Positions 12,101-25,375 of a stretch of DNA of 64,000 nucleotides are shown piece after piece (position 1 is the stretch's first letter; every line of letters begins with the position of its first letter). The notes under the pieces were generated by a model that did not search any database, was not told the origin of the DNA, and worked only from the letters and a program-made list of their open reading frames with translations. The DNA comes from Paraspadella gotoi (taxonomy: Eukaryota; Chaetognatha). The DNA is taken from the NCBI GenBank assembly GCA_051294375.1, contig CM119271.1, forward strand, positions 11,861,896 to 11,925,895, written 5' to 3'. Both the position numbers and the translations under genes were made by a program.

Positions 12101-15100
12101 TCAATTGAGGTCATTGAAAGTAGAAATTTGGTGTCCGGGTTTGACGCGCATGCGATAGATCTTCTCCAAGGCCTCGGGCGACATCTTCTGCGGGTATCGC
12201 GCCAAAATGGCGTGAATCTGCGCCTTTCGTCGCCTCCCGATTTTGCAAGGGTCGTGATTGTTCTCTTGAGGACCGACGAAGCCTTGAGGATCGAACGACA
12301 TGTCCGTCATTTCGTTGACGATTTCCTTTTTGTGAACGCGCGTGATGTGCTTCGTCATGTGAGTCTTTCTGTAACTGAAGTACAAGTTACAAACGAGGCA
12401 CGTGTATCTTTTTCGATTTTGATGAAGCTCCTCGTCGTGGATTTTCAAATCGCAGGGTCGCGGAAAGGATAACGAGCAAGTCGGGCACTTGTACGGCTTC
12501 AATTGAAGATGCGTCCAATTCACGTGTTCGACCATGTGCTTTTTCGCCTTGAATACTTTCTTGCAAAGACCGAAAGTGCATTGGAATTGCTTGCCTTCTT
12601 TGGGATGATGCTTGCTCCTGTGAATCTTGTACTCGGTCGTATTTTCGAAACTGATTTTGCAGATGGAGCAAGATGTTTTGCCCGCGTTTCCTCCTAAACT
12701 TGAGCGCTTCATCGCTCCGACCGGAGTCCCGTATTTCGCCCTCCCTTCCTTGTGGTGTCTTCTCTTGTGAGCTTGCAACAAAAAATTACCTTTGTACACG
12801 CATCCGCAAAGATTGCACACCTTGTCTTCGACGTCGGTGTGTGTTCGTTGATGTTGCCTCATGTTGATCACTTTTTTGCCACAAACGTTGCAAATGCTGG
12901 AGGCGAGTCCGTGTCTCTTCTCGTGCCTTCTCGCCTTCTCCATCGAGTTGTACACTTTGTCGCAGATGGAGCATTTGAAGGAACCGTGGTTACCATGCAT
13001 CCTCTCCTTGTGCAATTTCAAGCTGACGGATCGATGGGGATTTCTGAATTCCTTTCCGCAAACGTTGCATATCGCCGCCGCGAGATTTCGTTTCTGCCTC
13101 TTAGATTTCGGGGCGGAGGCGATGGCCGGTTTAACTTCTTCCTCCTCCGCCGAATCTTCCAATTCATTTCCGAGAAATGCTAGTTCCGGTTCCGGTTCCG
13201 CGGCTTCGATCGACCGATTTTCTCTTTTTTCTTCTTTGATCCTCGTATCGATCTTTTCGCGAGGATCGAAAGAAAATTGAAAGTTGAAGGCGGGATCGTT
13301 GGGAACGAATTTAACGTCCAACTGTTCGTCGATGAAAGGGAAGATGTTGGTGATGTCGGAGGGTTCGATTTTGTGTTGGAGGATCGACTCATTTTCTTGT
13401 TTTATCTCCGTCAAATCGAAAAATGTATTCGGTTCTTCGTTTAACCTGGAGAACGCGCCGATATTGTCATCATCATCATAATCATCATTGTCGCCGTTGT
13501 CATCATTCCCGCCGTCGACATCGAAGTCGGTGTAATTATTCCCTTGATAATCATCGTCATCGTCGTCATTGACTCGATTAAAATCGGCGTCATTTTCTAG
13601 AGATATCGAGTTTTCAGAATTATTCTCAGAGTTCATATTCTCCATCTCTCCGTTCTCGATCGCCTCATCGAACACATTAGAATCTTGGACGACTCGGTCG
13701 CTGCAATTCCGCTCATGCTCTTCCCAGAGTTCCACTTTGACAAAGGGCCTCTCGCATTTTCCGCATCGTTTGATGTCGATGTCTAAGAACTCGTGATCGT
13801 GGATGAGATGATCGAAGAGATTGTCCACCGTTTTGAAGGAGAAGACGCAGGCGTCGCAATCGAGGCCTTTGAACCAAGTGCGTCGTCGATGGTAGCCCTC
13901 GGTACGGGTCTTGTGGTTTTCCTTGATGTGTTTGAGAAGCTCGTGGTAGGATCGATGATCTTTGAAATCCAAGCAAAATCGACAGGAAAACATTGGTACC
14001 ACGATTCCGTGAACTTTTCTCAAGTGACGCTTGATGGTTTTGCTTAGAAAGAGACCGTTGCAAATCTTGCACAACTGATAGAGGCCCAACTCAACCAGGA
14101 CGCCTGAAACGGCATCGTTGGGCTTGGGCTTCCGAACTTCGCGTTTGACCCTTCTCCGAAAGACGACGTTTGATTTGGAGACGTTCCTGCAGCCTCCGTA
14201 CGAGATCATAGCCTCTTCGCTCAAGTGGGTCTTCAGCTTATCCTGTCCGTCGAAGGGTTTTTCGCAAAAGGGGCACTCGGCGATTAACTCGTTCTTTATG
14301 TTGTGATCGTAAATCAAATGTTGCTTCAAGAAAAAGGGCGGACCTTCGACGCGGAAGCAAATTTCGCATTTCCACTCTTGACTCTTGTGAAAGGACAAGT
14401 GAGATCTGAGATGCGGCATTCGCGTCGCCGCCAGATCGCAGTAGTTGCAGTTGAAGCAAGGAAACGAGCCTTGCTCGATGTAGGGCCAAGCCAGCTCGGT
14501 ACTTTCCGTACATCTTGATCGCAGGTCGCCGAGCTCCAGTTTGGTCAAGAGATCGCCGTGAGCCTTGTAGCAATGAGCGCGCAACCAATTGGGGTCGTGA
14601 AATTTTTTCGGGCATTTTTCGCATTTGATTTTATTGTTGTCGACGTGCAATATCATGACGTGAGTTATCGCGGATTCCATGGTGAGGTATTGATGCTTGC
14701 ACTTCTTGCACTTGGCCACGCATTGCCTTTTCGTGAAGTCGATGTTTTCGCGAATTTCTGAGACGGGGACGGCTTGATTTCGAATTCGTTTCTCTTTCGA
14801 AGGAGAATTATCGGGATTTTCTTCGTCCGTAACTTGACTAGTTTCTTCTTGGTCTCCGTTGACGCTATTAAGCAGAGAAAATTAAGATTAGACTAATTTA
14901 ATAAGATTAATTGTAAATAACTTGAATAACTTTAATGCTAGATTATTGGTTGTACCAATTTCACGTGAATATTTTGTATGATTACAACAGAGTCATCACC
15001 TTTGCGTTTGTACTAAAAGCGGTAAGAGCTTTTCTAGATAAGTACTAGAGCAGTCGTACAGTTTAATCGATAGATGCGTCTTGATCAATTTCCGACAACC

Positions 15101-16012
15101 GGAAATGCTGCTCAAACCTTGATGATTTTTGAGCATTGCCAAAATGGGAAAGCACATTCCGCACTGAGGACATTCGTGCGAGTGCATTTTCATGTGCTTG
15201 ATTTTGTTGTGAGCTTTGATGGTAGCGACGTCTCTAAACTTTCGCGGCGGATCGCAGGCGTCGCAAGTCAACTCTTTCTCCAAATCATGAGTCTTGATTC
15301 TGTGAGCTTGAAGTTTGTTCCGCTCCACCAATACACCGCAAATAGGGCAGGCCGTCTTGGCTTGAGCCTCGTTATTGTCCGAGCATCTATTCAAGTGCAG
15401 CAAGAGGATGAAGCGTTCCCCGAATCCTTTGCCACAATTTTCGCAAAACCACGACTTAATCTTTTCCTCTTTCGTTTCCTTCTTTTCCCGACGTCGTTTG
15501 CAGAACCGCCGCTCGTGAATGTAACATTCCGCGCGGGAAACGAATTTCGCTTTGCATTTCTTGCAACTGGAATGAGTCTTCAACGAATGCTCGTCGTCTT
15601 GATGGCAAAATAACCCGTAGGCGTTCATGAAGGTTCTGTCGCAGTTGTCGAGACGGCAAGGTCGAAGTCTTTTGGAGACGGGAAGACCCTCGTCGTGGAG
15701 TTTGGAATGCTTCGTCAATTTATACTCAGAGAGAAAAGTTCGATTACATCTGTCGCACCAAAATAACCGAGAATCTTTTCCTCGTTCGAGATGGGAGCTT
15801 CGCTTTTCACGCCGCGGCGGTGGCGGCGGGTCGGAGGCAGACTTGCTCGCGTCGGCGGGCGGCGTCGTACGAAGGTTGACCGCCCAGGAATGAGCGCCGG
15901 TGAGGAGATGGTCTTCCAAGGAAAGTTTATCGGAGAAAGAGACGCAACAGTCAACGCAGAGATAAGAAAATCTTCCGTCGCTTCCGAAAGTGATTCGAGT
16001 CCCCGTTGCCAT
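12101..16012 (-). CDS. Large C2H2 zinc-finger protein, two exons, about 25 fingers
   Basis: Join of 16012..15000 and 14864..12101 gives 1258 residues. The first exon ends CAAAG|GTGATG, where the apparent stop TGA is intronic, and the second follows a CT-rich acceptor ending TTAATAG. The phase-2 join gives ...LVQTQ/S/VNGDQEE, and total length is a multiple of three. Exon 1 holds about 8 C2H2-type fingers, some C2HC-like. Exon 2 holds about 17: nine, then an acidic Asp/Asn-rich spacer, then eight ending near the C terminus. Linkers are irregular rather than the TGEKP type. Such proteins are mostly sequence-specific DNA-binding regulators. I recognise no orthologue. If the intron is not used these would be two adjacent zinc-finger genes 130 bp apart, which is less likely. 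Confidence 0.85.
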
Positions 16013-16758
16013 GGCGACGAATGGCTGAATGGAATTTAATGATTGAAATAGAATGACATGACGTCGTTACGTTTTCCAGGAGGCGAACCCGTTTTTAGGA
16101 AAAAAAATGAACTTTTAATATCGAGGTCGATCATTTTGTACCCAAGTCTACCATAAGACAAGATATTCTCCTACTGGGTTAACACATTAGCTAAAATATA
16201 GTTTATACAACAAGTTTTATTAAGAAAGCGAAGGATATTCACAAAAACAATTTTTTTGCTGCAAAGCGAGTCGTGAAGTGAAATTAAAAATTTTGATTTT
16301 AAATATTGCTACCATTATCCACATTCATGAAAAGTTTTTAGTTTTCAAAATGACAGATTTTCGGATGTTGCTGGTTACAATAAAAATGTAGTATTTGTTT
16401 GCTGTTGTTAACTTTTGTACAAATCTTGAAAAAGAAGTAGGTACTACAGAGTGAAGGAAAAAGCCACGAAGATAACGTTGACGATTCCGCGGAAAATCCA
16501 AACGAAAAAGTTTGAAAAAATCACGAAGGTCCTCTGCCAATTGGTTAGAAAAGTTTACCTCATAAAACGACAGACGTTAAACATTTAATAAAATTCACTT
16601 ACAAATAATTAATTATTTGTATTTAACTGATTGTTGTTGTCCTGGTGATCCTTTAGTTTAACGTCTGGAGTATAATCGAAGTCCATGGCGGAGAAATTGC
16701 GCCGATGAATTAAAAAAATAAGGACGTGAAACTCAGAGGATGTTTTGTTGTCATAAGT
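16013..16758. other. Spacer between METAP2 and the zinc-finger gene
   Basis: About 745 bp of AT-rich DNA that should contain the zinc-finger promoter and the METAP2 3' UTR. No gene or notable repeat is seen. Confidence 0.6.
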
Positions 16759-18747
<1,989 letters not shown>

Positions 18748-21700
18748 TCATTTGCTTTTTGGCGAAAGTTTTTCTCTAATAAGAGTCTCATTAAAATGAG
18801 AAAACGTCCATCTTTGCGACTTTAATTCTGGTTTACATTCGTTCATGAAAATTTCTCTTGAGCCTTTGTCGCAATCCAAGCAATGACCTGGAAAAGAAAA
18901 CGTTTCAATAATCAATGTAAGCAATCCAAGCAATGACCTAGAAAAGAAAACGTTTCAATAATCAATGTAAGCAATCCAAGCAATGACCTAGAAAAGAAAA
19001 CGTTTCAATAATCAATGTAAGCAATGCAAGCAACGTTATCCAACGCTTTCCGACCTGAGATTGGATGAAAGAGAGCCTGATTATCCATGTCGTACATCCA
19101 CTGCTGATTCCCCTTCATCCCGTGACATTGATAAAGTAAAACGGGGGCCTTCAAATCGGACACGGCCACGTCGAAGCAGACCGTCCGTTTCATCGGACGA
19201 AGGTCATGATGCCAAGAGAGCTGCAACTGCTGTTCCCCTCCGCGGTCTCGCCGATCCGAGACGCAGTCTTCGAGACCGAACCTCTCGTTCTGATCTCGGA
19301 ACTGAGTGTCGACGCAGAGATCCGCGCCGACGTTGCGTAACTCGCCCGAGGCGAAAGGCGGCGGCTCGACGGGCGGATAATGATCAGCGAGATCGAAGGC
19401 AACTTTGGTCATGAACCAATGAAAGGGTTTACAACGGAGTCGTCGGCGAAGATCGATGAGGTCGGTGAGATTGCCGGGATCCAGCTTCCGGTAACTCGGC
19501 CGCCGACGATAGATGTGTTCCTTATATTCGTCCATCCAAACTTCGGCGACTCGTTTGTAGTTTCGGCCGACGAAGTCTCCGACGCCGGGACTCGGGAATG
19601 GAGTAAACTTGCGGTAAACGTGGCCGATGCGAGAGCAAGGGGCGTCGACCATCGTCCCGCCGCATTGCCAGATCTTGAAGGAAAGTTCGTATTGCTCGCC
19701 GCCCCAGACGTCGAGGCCGGGATCGTAGCCGCCCAAGTGCCAGAAGTAGTTGCGGTCGATGGCGAAGAGGCCTTGCGGGGAGAAAAATATCATTTATTAA
19801 TTCATTAAAATTTTTATATAATAGTAAATTGTATTCCTTAGAGTTATAGTTATATATATATATACTTATACCTCCAGCCATGACTGGACTCTTGAACGGT
19901 TCCGCTGGACGCTTTAAATCTTCCGGTAAAAGTGGGAGACGTTTGTAATACAATTCCCAATCGAAGGCTCCTCGAGCGCCTGAGTCAATTGTATTTCTAA
20001 GAAATCTATCTCTTAAATCTTTCAACAATTGAATAATAAGTTTATATTATATTAGACTTTTTTATTTCATTCATCCATTCATTCATTCATTCATTCATTC
20101 ATTCATTCATTCATTCATCCATTCATTCACCCACCCTCGTCCTGCGCACGATAAGCGAATGTCTCGTAATCAATGACATCAATGAAAGGACAAACGACGA
20201 TGGTCGAGTTTCTGGCGATTGGATCGAGAAGAGGAGGCAACCAATTGGAATTGGCTTCCACGTGGGAGTCCAGGAAAATGAGCACCTGGAATCGAGAAGG
20301 GGACAATTTTATTTTTTATCATCAATGGAATCTTTAGGTTGACAGACACGATGTTTTTGAGAAAGAAAGAGAGATCTTACTTTCCTCAGGCACTATCTTT
20401 ATTTCTGTTAACTGCTCGACAAGTAAGCACAATATTGCAGAAAAAAAAGAAAGATAAGTTGAAATAAGAAAATGAAAAATAAAAGCGACCTGCCCAGTGG
20501 CCACCCTCGCGCCCATGAGCCTCGTTCGAATGAGTCCCTCCCTCTTCTCGGCGCGAACGATCTTCACTTTTCCGTCGGGCCAATGCTCCGCCACGTAATT
20601 GTCGAGCGGTTTCCCCAGGAAGGGTTTGTTGCTGAAGTCGTCGGCCAGGATGATCTCGTGCAGCAGAGCCGCGGGGCTGCGGTTGACGACGCTGGTCGCG
20701 GTCCGCAGCAGCGTGGTCCAGTGTTCGTTGTGGAAAGGGACGACGACGGAGACTGTTGGGAGTTTGTCGAGATACATCTTGGATCGGCAGTCGGGATGAC
20801 GGATGTCGCTCAAGGATCTTAGTGGGCGGAAGTTGGGGGGGGGGGAGATTGGGAAAGAAGGATTAATTATTAAATATCTAATAAAGAGTTGCGTTCATTT
20901 TAAGAATTACTATTCAACGATTTCGCAATGAATATTCATTTATTAAAATTAGAAATAGAAACATTTTTTTCTTCTATTTGAAAAAAGCGGTTAGAAATTT
21001 ATTATATTAATATATCGTTTGAATAATAACGTTGACATTGTTTATCGGCTCCTTCATACTCATCGGTCATCAACGATCAAAATAACCATATAAACCACAA
21101 CTTTGACCACCAGCACGACCACACCCCCAATAGATCACGACCACGCCCCCAATAGATCACGACCACACCCCCAATAGATCACGACTACACGCCTATAGGC
21201 GATTGGTGGGTCCGGAGAAGAGCACCCCCAAAAGATCACGACCACACCCTCAATAGATCACGACCACACCCCCAATAGATCAGAAGAGAAACAATGATCA
21301 AGAATCACAAAACCTATAAGTAACCAAACGGCCAACACCTCTCCTATAATCATTAATAACTCATGATAGCTGAAAAGGAAAGCCAATTAATAATAAATAT
21401 CAATCAATAAATAATAAATGAATAGACACGTAGTGAAATTTTTTATTTGTCAATGAATAAATATACATATGAATAAAAGTCCATGGATGAATCTTCACGT
21501 TTCTTCCCGACACAATGACAACAACGACCAGAAAAAATGACCAAAACGACGACAAGTAAAACAACAAACATAACAACAACAACAACAAACATTACAAAAA
21601 CAACAATAACAAACATTACAATAACAACAAACATTACAACAACCATTAAAACAACCATTAAAACAACCATTACAACAACAACCACAACAACCATTACAAA

Positions 21701-22169
21701 AACAACCACAACAACCATTAGAACAACAACAACAACCATTACAACAACAACAACAACAACAACCATAACAACAACATAACAACCACAACCTTTCCAGCGA
21801 AATCTTGTCGCTCGCGAGTCCATTAAATCCATTGACGCTAAACAATTCCTCTTTCTTCTTCTCTTCCCGCGCGGAGAGGATATAAGCTGCGCCGTTTTCC
21901 CCGGGCCCTTCTCGCGCCCTCTCCCGCTCCATGGCCGCGTAGTCGTGCCAATCGACGAGCTTGGGGGCCTCCTGGTGGGCGTGGCCGACATCGTCGGGCC
22001 GCGGACCGAGCGTCTTGACGATGCGCGCCTCGATCTCTCGAACGAGGTCGCCGGGACCGCCGGGGGAGGGCGTTTCGTAGACGGCGAGGAAGAGCGGGAC
22101 GCCGACGAGGATGACGACGAAGCAGACGACGTATTTGAGGAAGACGACTTTGTTGCGACGAAGGACCAT
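18748..22169 (-). CDS. GALNT10: Polypeptide N-acetylgalactosaminyltransferase, GALNT10-like, six exons
   Basis: Join of 22169..21790, 20817..20490, 20285..20135, 19979..19872, 19771..19055 and 18887..18748 gives 607 residues (human GALNT10 has 603). The enzyme starts mucin-type O-glycosylation by adding GalNAc to Ser/Thr in the Golgi. A short cytoplasmic tail (RRNK) and a membrane anchor at about 10-28 make it type II. The catalytic domain has the metal-binding DSH (242-244), the WGGEQYE acceptor-side motif (345-351) and H373 in GHVYRK. A ricin-type lectin domain follows, with GNQQW and SQRW near the end. GALNT10-type features include [13 protein letters not shown] text (ASDKISLER), DIRHPDC and [14 protein letters not shown]. 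Splice phases agree at all five junctions. Introns 1, 3, 4 and 5 begin or end in tandem repeats. Confidence 0.94.
18871..19020 (-). repeat. 50-bp tandem repeat x3 spanning the exon 6 acceptor of GALNT10-like
   Basis: Three head-to-tail 50-bp units at 18871-18920, 18921-18970 and 18971-19020, identical except at the splice site, followed by a partial fourth. The unit carries the polypyrimidine tract, the AG and the first 17 nt of the last exon. The true acceptor reads CCAG; the two extra copies read CTAG. The repeat makes up most of the 167-bp intron. Confidence 0.95.
20067..20129. repeat. (CATT)n tract at the intron 3 donor of GALNT10-like
   Basis: About 60 bp of CATT tetranucleotides, read on the minus strand as GTGAATGAATG directly after the exon 3 donor, so the splice site adjoins the repeat. 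Confidence 0.9.
21100..21284. repeat. 22-bp minisatellite in GALNT10-like intron 1
   Basis: About six imperfect copies of ACGACCACACCCCCAATAGATC, interrupted around 21190-21230 by unrelated sequence containing CGCCTATAGG. Confidence 0.85.
21537..21790. repeat. (AAC/ATT)-type trinucleotide tract ending at the exon 1 donor of GALNT10-like
   Basis: About 240 bp of ACAACAACC/ATTACAAC repeats that reach the exon boundary. The exon 1 donor GAAAG|GTTGTG is itself the first unit of the repeat on the minus strand and is not a consensus GTRAGT donor. Confidence 0.85.
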
Positions 22170-22854
22170 CGCGGAATAAAGGGGGGGAGGGAGAGGGGGG
22201 GGGAAGGGGTAAGGTTACGGCGTCGAGGTCATAGTTGGTGAGTTCAAGTTTGATTTCCACTAAACTTTAAGATTTACGTAATATCTGTAAAAAGCAACGA
22301 AGAAGAATAAAACGCTAAAACAATAAAAAAATAACATCAAATATTTGGGTTGTTTTTTTTCGTAGCAAAACTAAGAAATGAAAAGGATCATACCCTTCAG
22401 CTCGAGCAATAAACCAGATTGCGCTGCTCATTTGTTTAGAATTAAATCGATATATAGCTAGTTGAGACTATTCATAAGAAAAGCTATATATAGTATAATA
22501 AGTAGTATAATACAAATACAATTTAAAAAAATATATATATATATATGTATACTTACTAACTTTATAACTTTACTAACTTTATATTCGGCATTTTCTACCG
22601 AAAACCATTTCTGTTCCTCATCCTTAATTTTAACCAAAATATTTAACCATAATCAAACCATAATATAACCTTAACCATAATAACCATAATCTTTTGCAAA
22701 ATCCTTAACCCAATCACTAACCCTAACTCCTTAACCCTACTACCTAACCCATTATTAATCCCTAACAACCTAATAACCCCCAATGCCCGACCTAATCTTT
22801 AATTTCTTACTTCTGAATTTAAGCTAAAAAAAAAGGTCGCTTTTGGTAATGGCC
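22170..22854. other. Promoter side of GALNT10-like, with telomere-like degenerate repeats
   Basis: About 680 bp. Near the gene it is G/C-biased (22180-22212). From about 22620 to 22800 it holds CCTAACCC/CCTTAACC-like degenerate repeats of the kind seen elsewhere in the window. No gene is supported. Confidence 0.55.
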
Positions 22855-24333
22855 TCATCTACCATTAAGTTCAAATTCGTTCAATCTGCGGTGTAACGGG
22901 CAGTTCATTTTCCTAATAATGTGAGATTGTAACGAATACATTGTTTGTGTACGATTAGATCTGTTCAATCGCAATTTACGGAGAAGATGATACGAAGGCA
23001 GTAGGGAGATCCATTTCTGCGCCACTGCGGTTCGAAACTCGAGCTTGAGAGCGCGCAAGTTGGGATGACGGGTGGCGACGGTCAATCGATATCCACTCAC
23101 TCTCCCCATTTTGTAGATAAGAGAGTTGAGGACCTTGAGAGAGTGGCTCCCTTTGGAAAAGTCCCGAGCATCGCGGACGAGATGTTCCCACTTGAAATTT
23201 CCTGGACCGAAATACGTTTCCACCCAAGAAAGATCGAAGAGTTCGCCTTTTAGGACGGCGGCGCAATTATCGTCTTTTCCGGCGGTAAGATAGTCCCTAC
23301 TGGTGCCAATATCGTCTTTGCCGGCGGCAAGATAGTCCCTACTGGTGCCAATATCGTCTTTGCCAGCGCGTTGATGGTCCTTGCCGGGACCTCCATCGCC
23401 CTTGCCGGGACCTCCATCGCCCTTGCCGACGCGGCGATTGTCTTTTCCGAACTTACGATCGCCCTTGCCGACGCGGCGATCGCCCTTGCCGGCGACGCGA
23501 TCGTCTTTGCCGATCACGACGTCTTCTTTAATCATTTCATTTCTTTTAACATCATAGTCTTTGTTTCTGAATAAGCAATCAGCATTATCATCGGCTTCCC
23601 CCCTCAGAGAAGATTTGTAGCGTGGCTTCAACTCTGGAACGGAAATTCCGACCGGACGATGGTCGAAATAATTACCCGTTTGCAAAATCTCTACCGGTTC
23701 TTCCTTCTGGAAATCCTGATGATCTTTGGAGATGGGATCAGCTGGGTTTTTGAAATAAGAATCATCTCTTCCTTTATTAATCAGAAAGTTGAGAGGAACG
23801 TCTTCAACCGTTTCCACATCGACGAATACATCATCTTCTTCATCAGTGAAACCTTCATCACCGCCTGGCGGGGTGTTGTCGATAACCTCGAAGGGAGGTT
23901 CTCGTTCGGCGCGAGGGAGCAGTTGACCGAAGACGTCAAAGTCAGTCCGAGGCCAATCGAGTGGAAGGTTTGTCTTCGAAGGTGGCGACGCGGAGGCCGA
24001 TTTGTCTGAACGATTCTCGCGGGGGCAAGGGACGGGCTCATCGTCGCCGGCGTTCGGCCTCCATTTCGTCGGGCCATTCAACCGCAGGTCCAAATCTTTG
24101 CCGAGATTCCGGAGTCCGGATTGATTGTATTCTCGGCAGAGATGATCGGCTCCGGCGAAGCGTCGACCTTGGCGAGTTTCGACTAGAACGAAAAGCGAAT
24201 AATCGACGGAGACCAACTTGAGGAATTTGTCGATTAAGACGTCGACAAAAGTCGATTCCGTGGATTTGGGAAGAGACGAGGGTAAGTATGAAGTTTGTCT
24301 CGACTGTCCGGATGAAGTTTGACTAAACTGCAT
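22855..24333 (-). CDS. Unrecognised 492-residue protein with an internal Gly/Lys/Asp repeat
   Basis: A single open frame from an ATG at 24333, with coding-like GC content against AT-rich flanks. I do not recognise the family. The N-terminal 200 residues are mixed and acidic (GGDEGFTDEEDDVFVDVETV). About residues 270-360 are a tandem repeat of GKGDRR/GKDD units, including two copies of GKDDIGTSRDYL. The C-terminal 120 residues look folded (aromatic and Leu-rich, with GELFDLSWVETYFGPGNFKW) and end strongly basic. There is no signal peptide, membrane segment or known catalytic motif. It lies about 690 bp upstream of the GALNT10-like start on the same strand. It could be a lineage-specific gene; expression data would be decisive. 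Confidence 0.6.
   Translation of the reverse strand: MQFSQTSSGQSRQTSYLPSSLPKSTESTFVDVLIDKFLKLVSVDYSLFVLVETRQGRRFAGADHLCREYNQSGLRNLGKDLDLRLNGPTKWRPNAGDDEPVPCPRENRSDKSASASPPSKTNLPLDWPRTDFDVFGQLLPRAEREPPFEVIDNTPPGGDEGFTDEEDDVFVDVETVEDVPLNFLINKGRDDSYFKNPADPISKDHQDFQKEEPVEILQTGNYFDHRPVGISVPELKPRYKSSLRGEADDNADCLFRNKDYDVKRNEMIKEDVVIGKDDRVAGKGDRRVGKGDRKFGKDNRRVGKGDGGPGKGDGGPGKDHQRAGKDDIGTSRDYLAAGKDDIGTSRDYLTAGKDDNCAAVLKGELFDLSWVETYFGPGNFKWEHLVRDARDFSKGSHSLKVLNSLIYKMGRVSGYRLTVATRHPNLRALKLEFRTAVAQKWISLLPSYHLLRKLRLNRSNRTQTMYSLQSHIIRKMNCPLHRRLNEFELNGR
23281..23505 (-). repeat. In-frame coding minisatellite inside the unrecognised gene
   Basis: Imperfect 15- and 45-bp units encoding GKGD/GKDD motifs. Two nearly identical 45-bp copies (about 23282-23371) encode GKDDIGTSRDYL plus three residues. 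Copy length is a multiple of three throughout, so the frame is kept. Confidence 0.85.
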
Positions 24334-24730
24334 TCTTGGATTTATACTCGAAAGTACTGGACTGAGAAAAGTGACAAAATTTGAAACTAGCTGTAGGAGA
24401 TAGAGGGCGAGGCCTTCCTAATTTAGGATGTTGAGCAAAAAACAATCAGGGATCCTGAATGTAACAGCTAAGTTGAAAGCCATTTTATTTCTAATCTCAT
24501 TCGGTAAATGAACAAGTAACAAAACATCGTCCATGGAATATTCAATTAATACCCGTCAATAAAAATTGGACAAATTAAACCAAGGGTACAATTTGGAGTA
24601 ACCTTTGCGCTAAATTTGGTTAATTTTAAAACAGTAACGCTTAGTCTAGAAAAAAGGAACTTCCGTTCCGCAATGGAGCTAAACAAACAATCATTGGCGG
24701 GAGAACAATGCACTGTATCCTCACAGCCTC

Positions 24731-24830
24731 AATTATAAGAGTTCGATATCAATTCAGGTTCCTCACTCGGTAATCAATTCAATTATAAGAGTTCGATATC
24801 AATTCAGGTTCTTCACTCAGTAAACAATAG
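24731..24830. repeat. 50-bp tandem duplication
   Basis: Two adjacent copies, 24731-24780 and 24781-24830, starting AATTATAAGAGTTCGATATC and differing at only a few positions. Confidence 0.95.
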
Positions 24831-25124
24831 TTTTTATTTAATGAGTGATTTATTTTAAATGCGAGTATAAATTTTTTCCCTTAAAAAATCCGATATCAGA
24901 TGGTTAAAAAAATATAAAAACCAATCCAAAAATATACTACTAGTAAAATTTGCCCGTAGCTAATATCTAAAAGGTCATAACTAAGACTAGAATAATTCTG
25001 CACAACTATACTAGAGTTATGAAACAAGAAAAGGGAATATAATAAAACTACTACATTAATTTATTAGACAAGAAAAATTTTAAATTGTAAAGAAGATGAA
25101 AAGGAAAAGAAAAAAACCCAAAAA

Positions 25125-25375
25125 ATTTAAATATTAGATTATATATTATAAAAGATAAACGTGATATTACATGAGTAGGTCCAAATAGTGCAATATTAAA
25201 AGTAAATTTAAATATTAGATTAAATATTATAAAAGATAAAAGTGATATTACACGAGTAGGACCAAATAGTGCAATATTAAAAGTAAATTTAAAATTTAAA
25301 TATTAGATTAAATATTATAAGGGATAAAAGTGATATTACATGAATATGAAATAGTGCAATATACAAAAACAACAA
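25125..25375. repeat. 81-88 bp tandem repeat, three copies
   Basis: Three AT-rich units beginning AAATTTAAATATTAGATT and containing GTGATATTACA and AATAGTGCAATAT. The third copy carries a small insertion. Confidence 0.9.
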
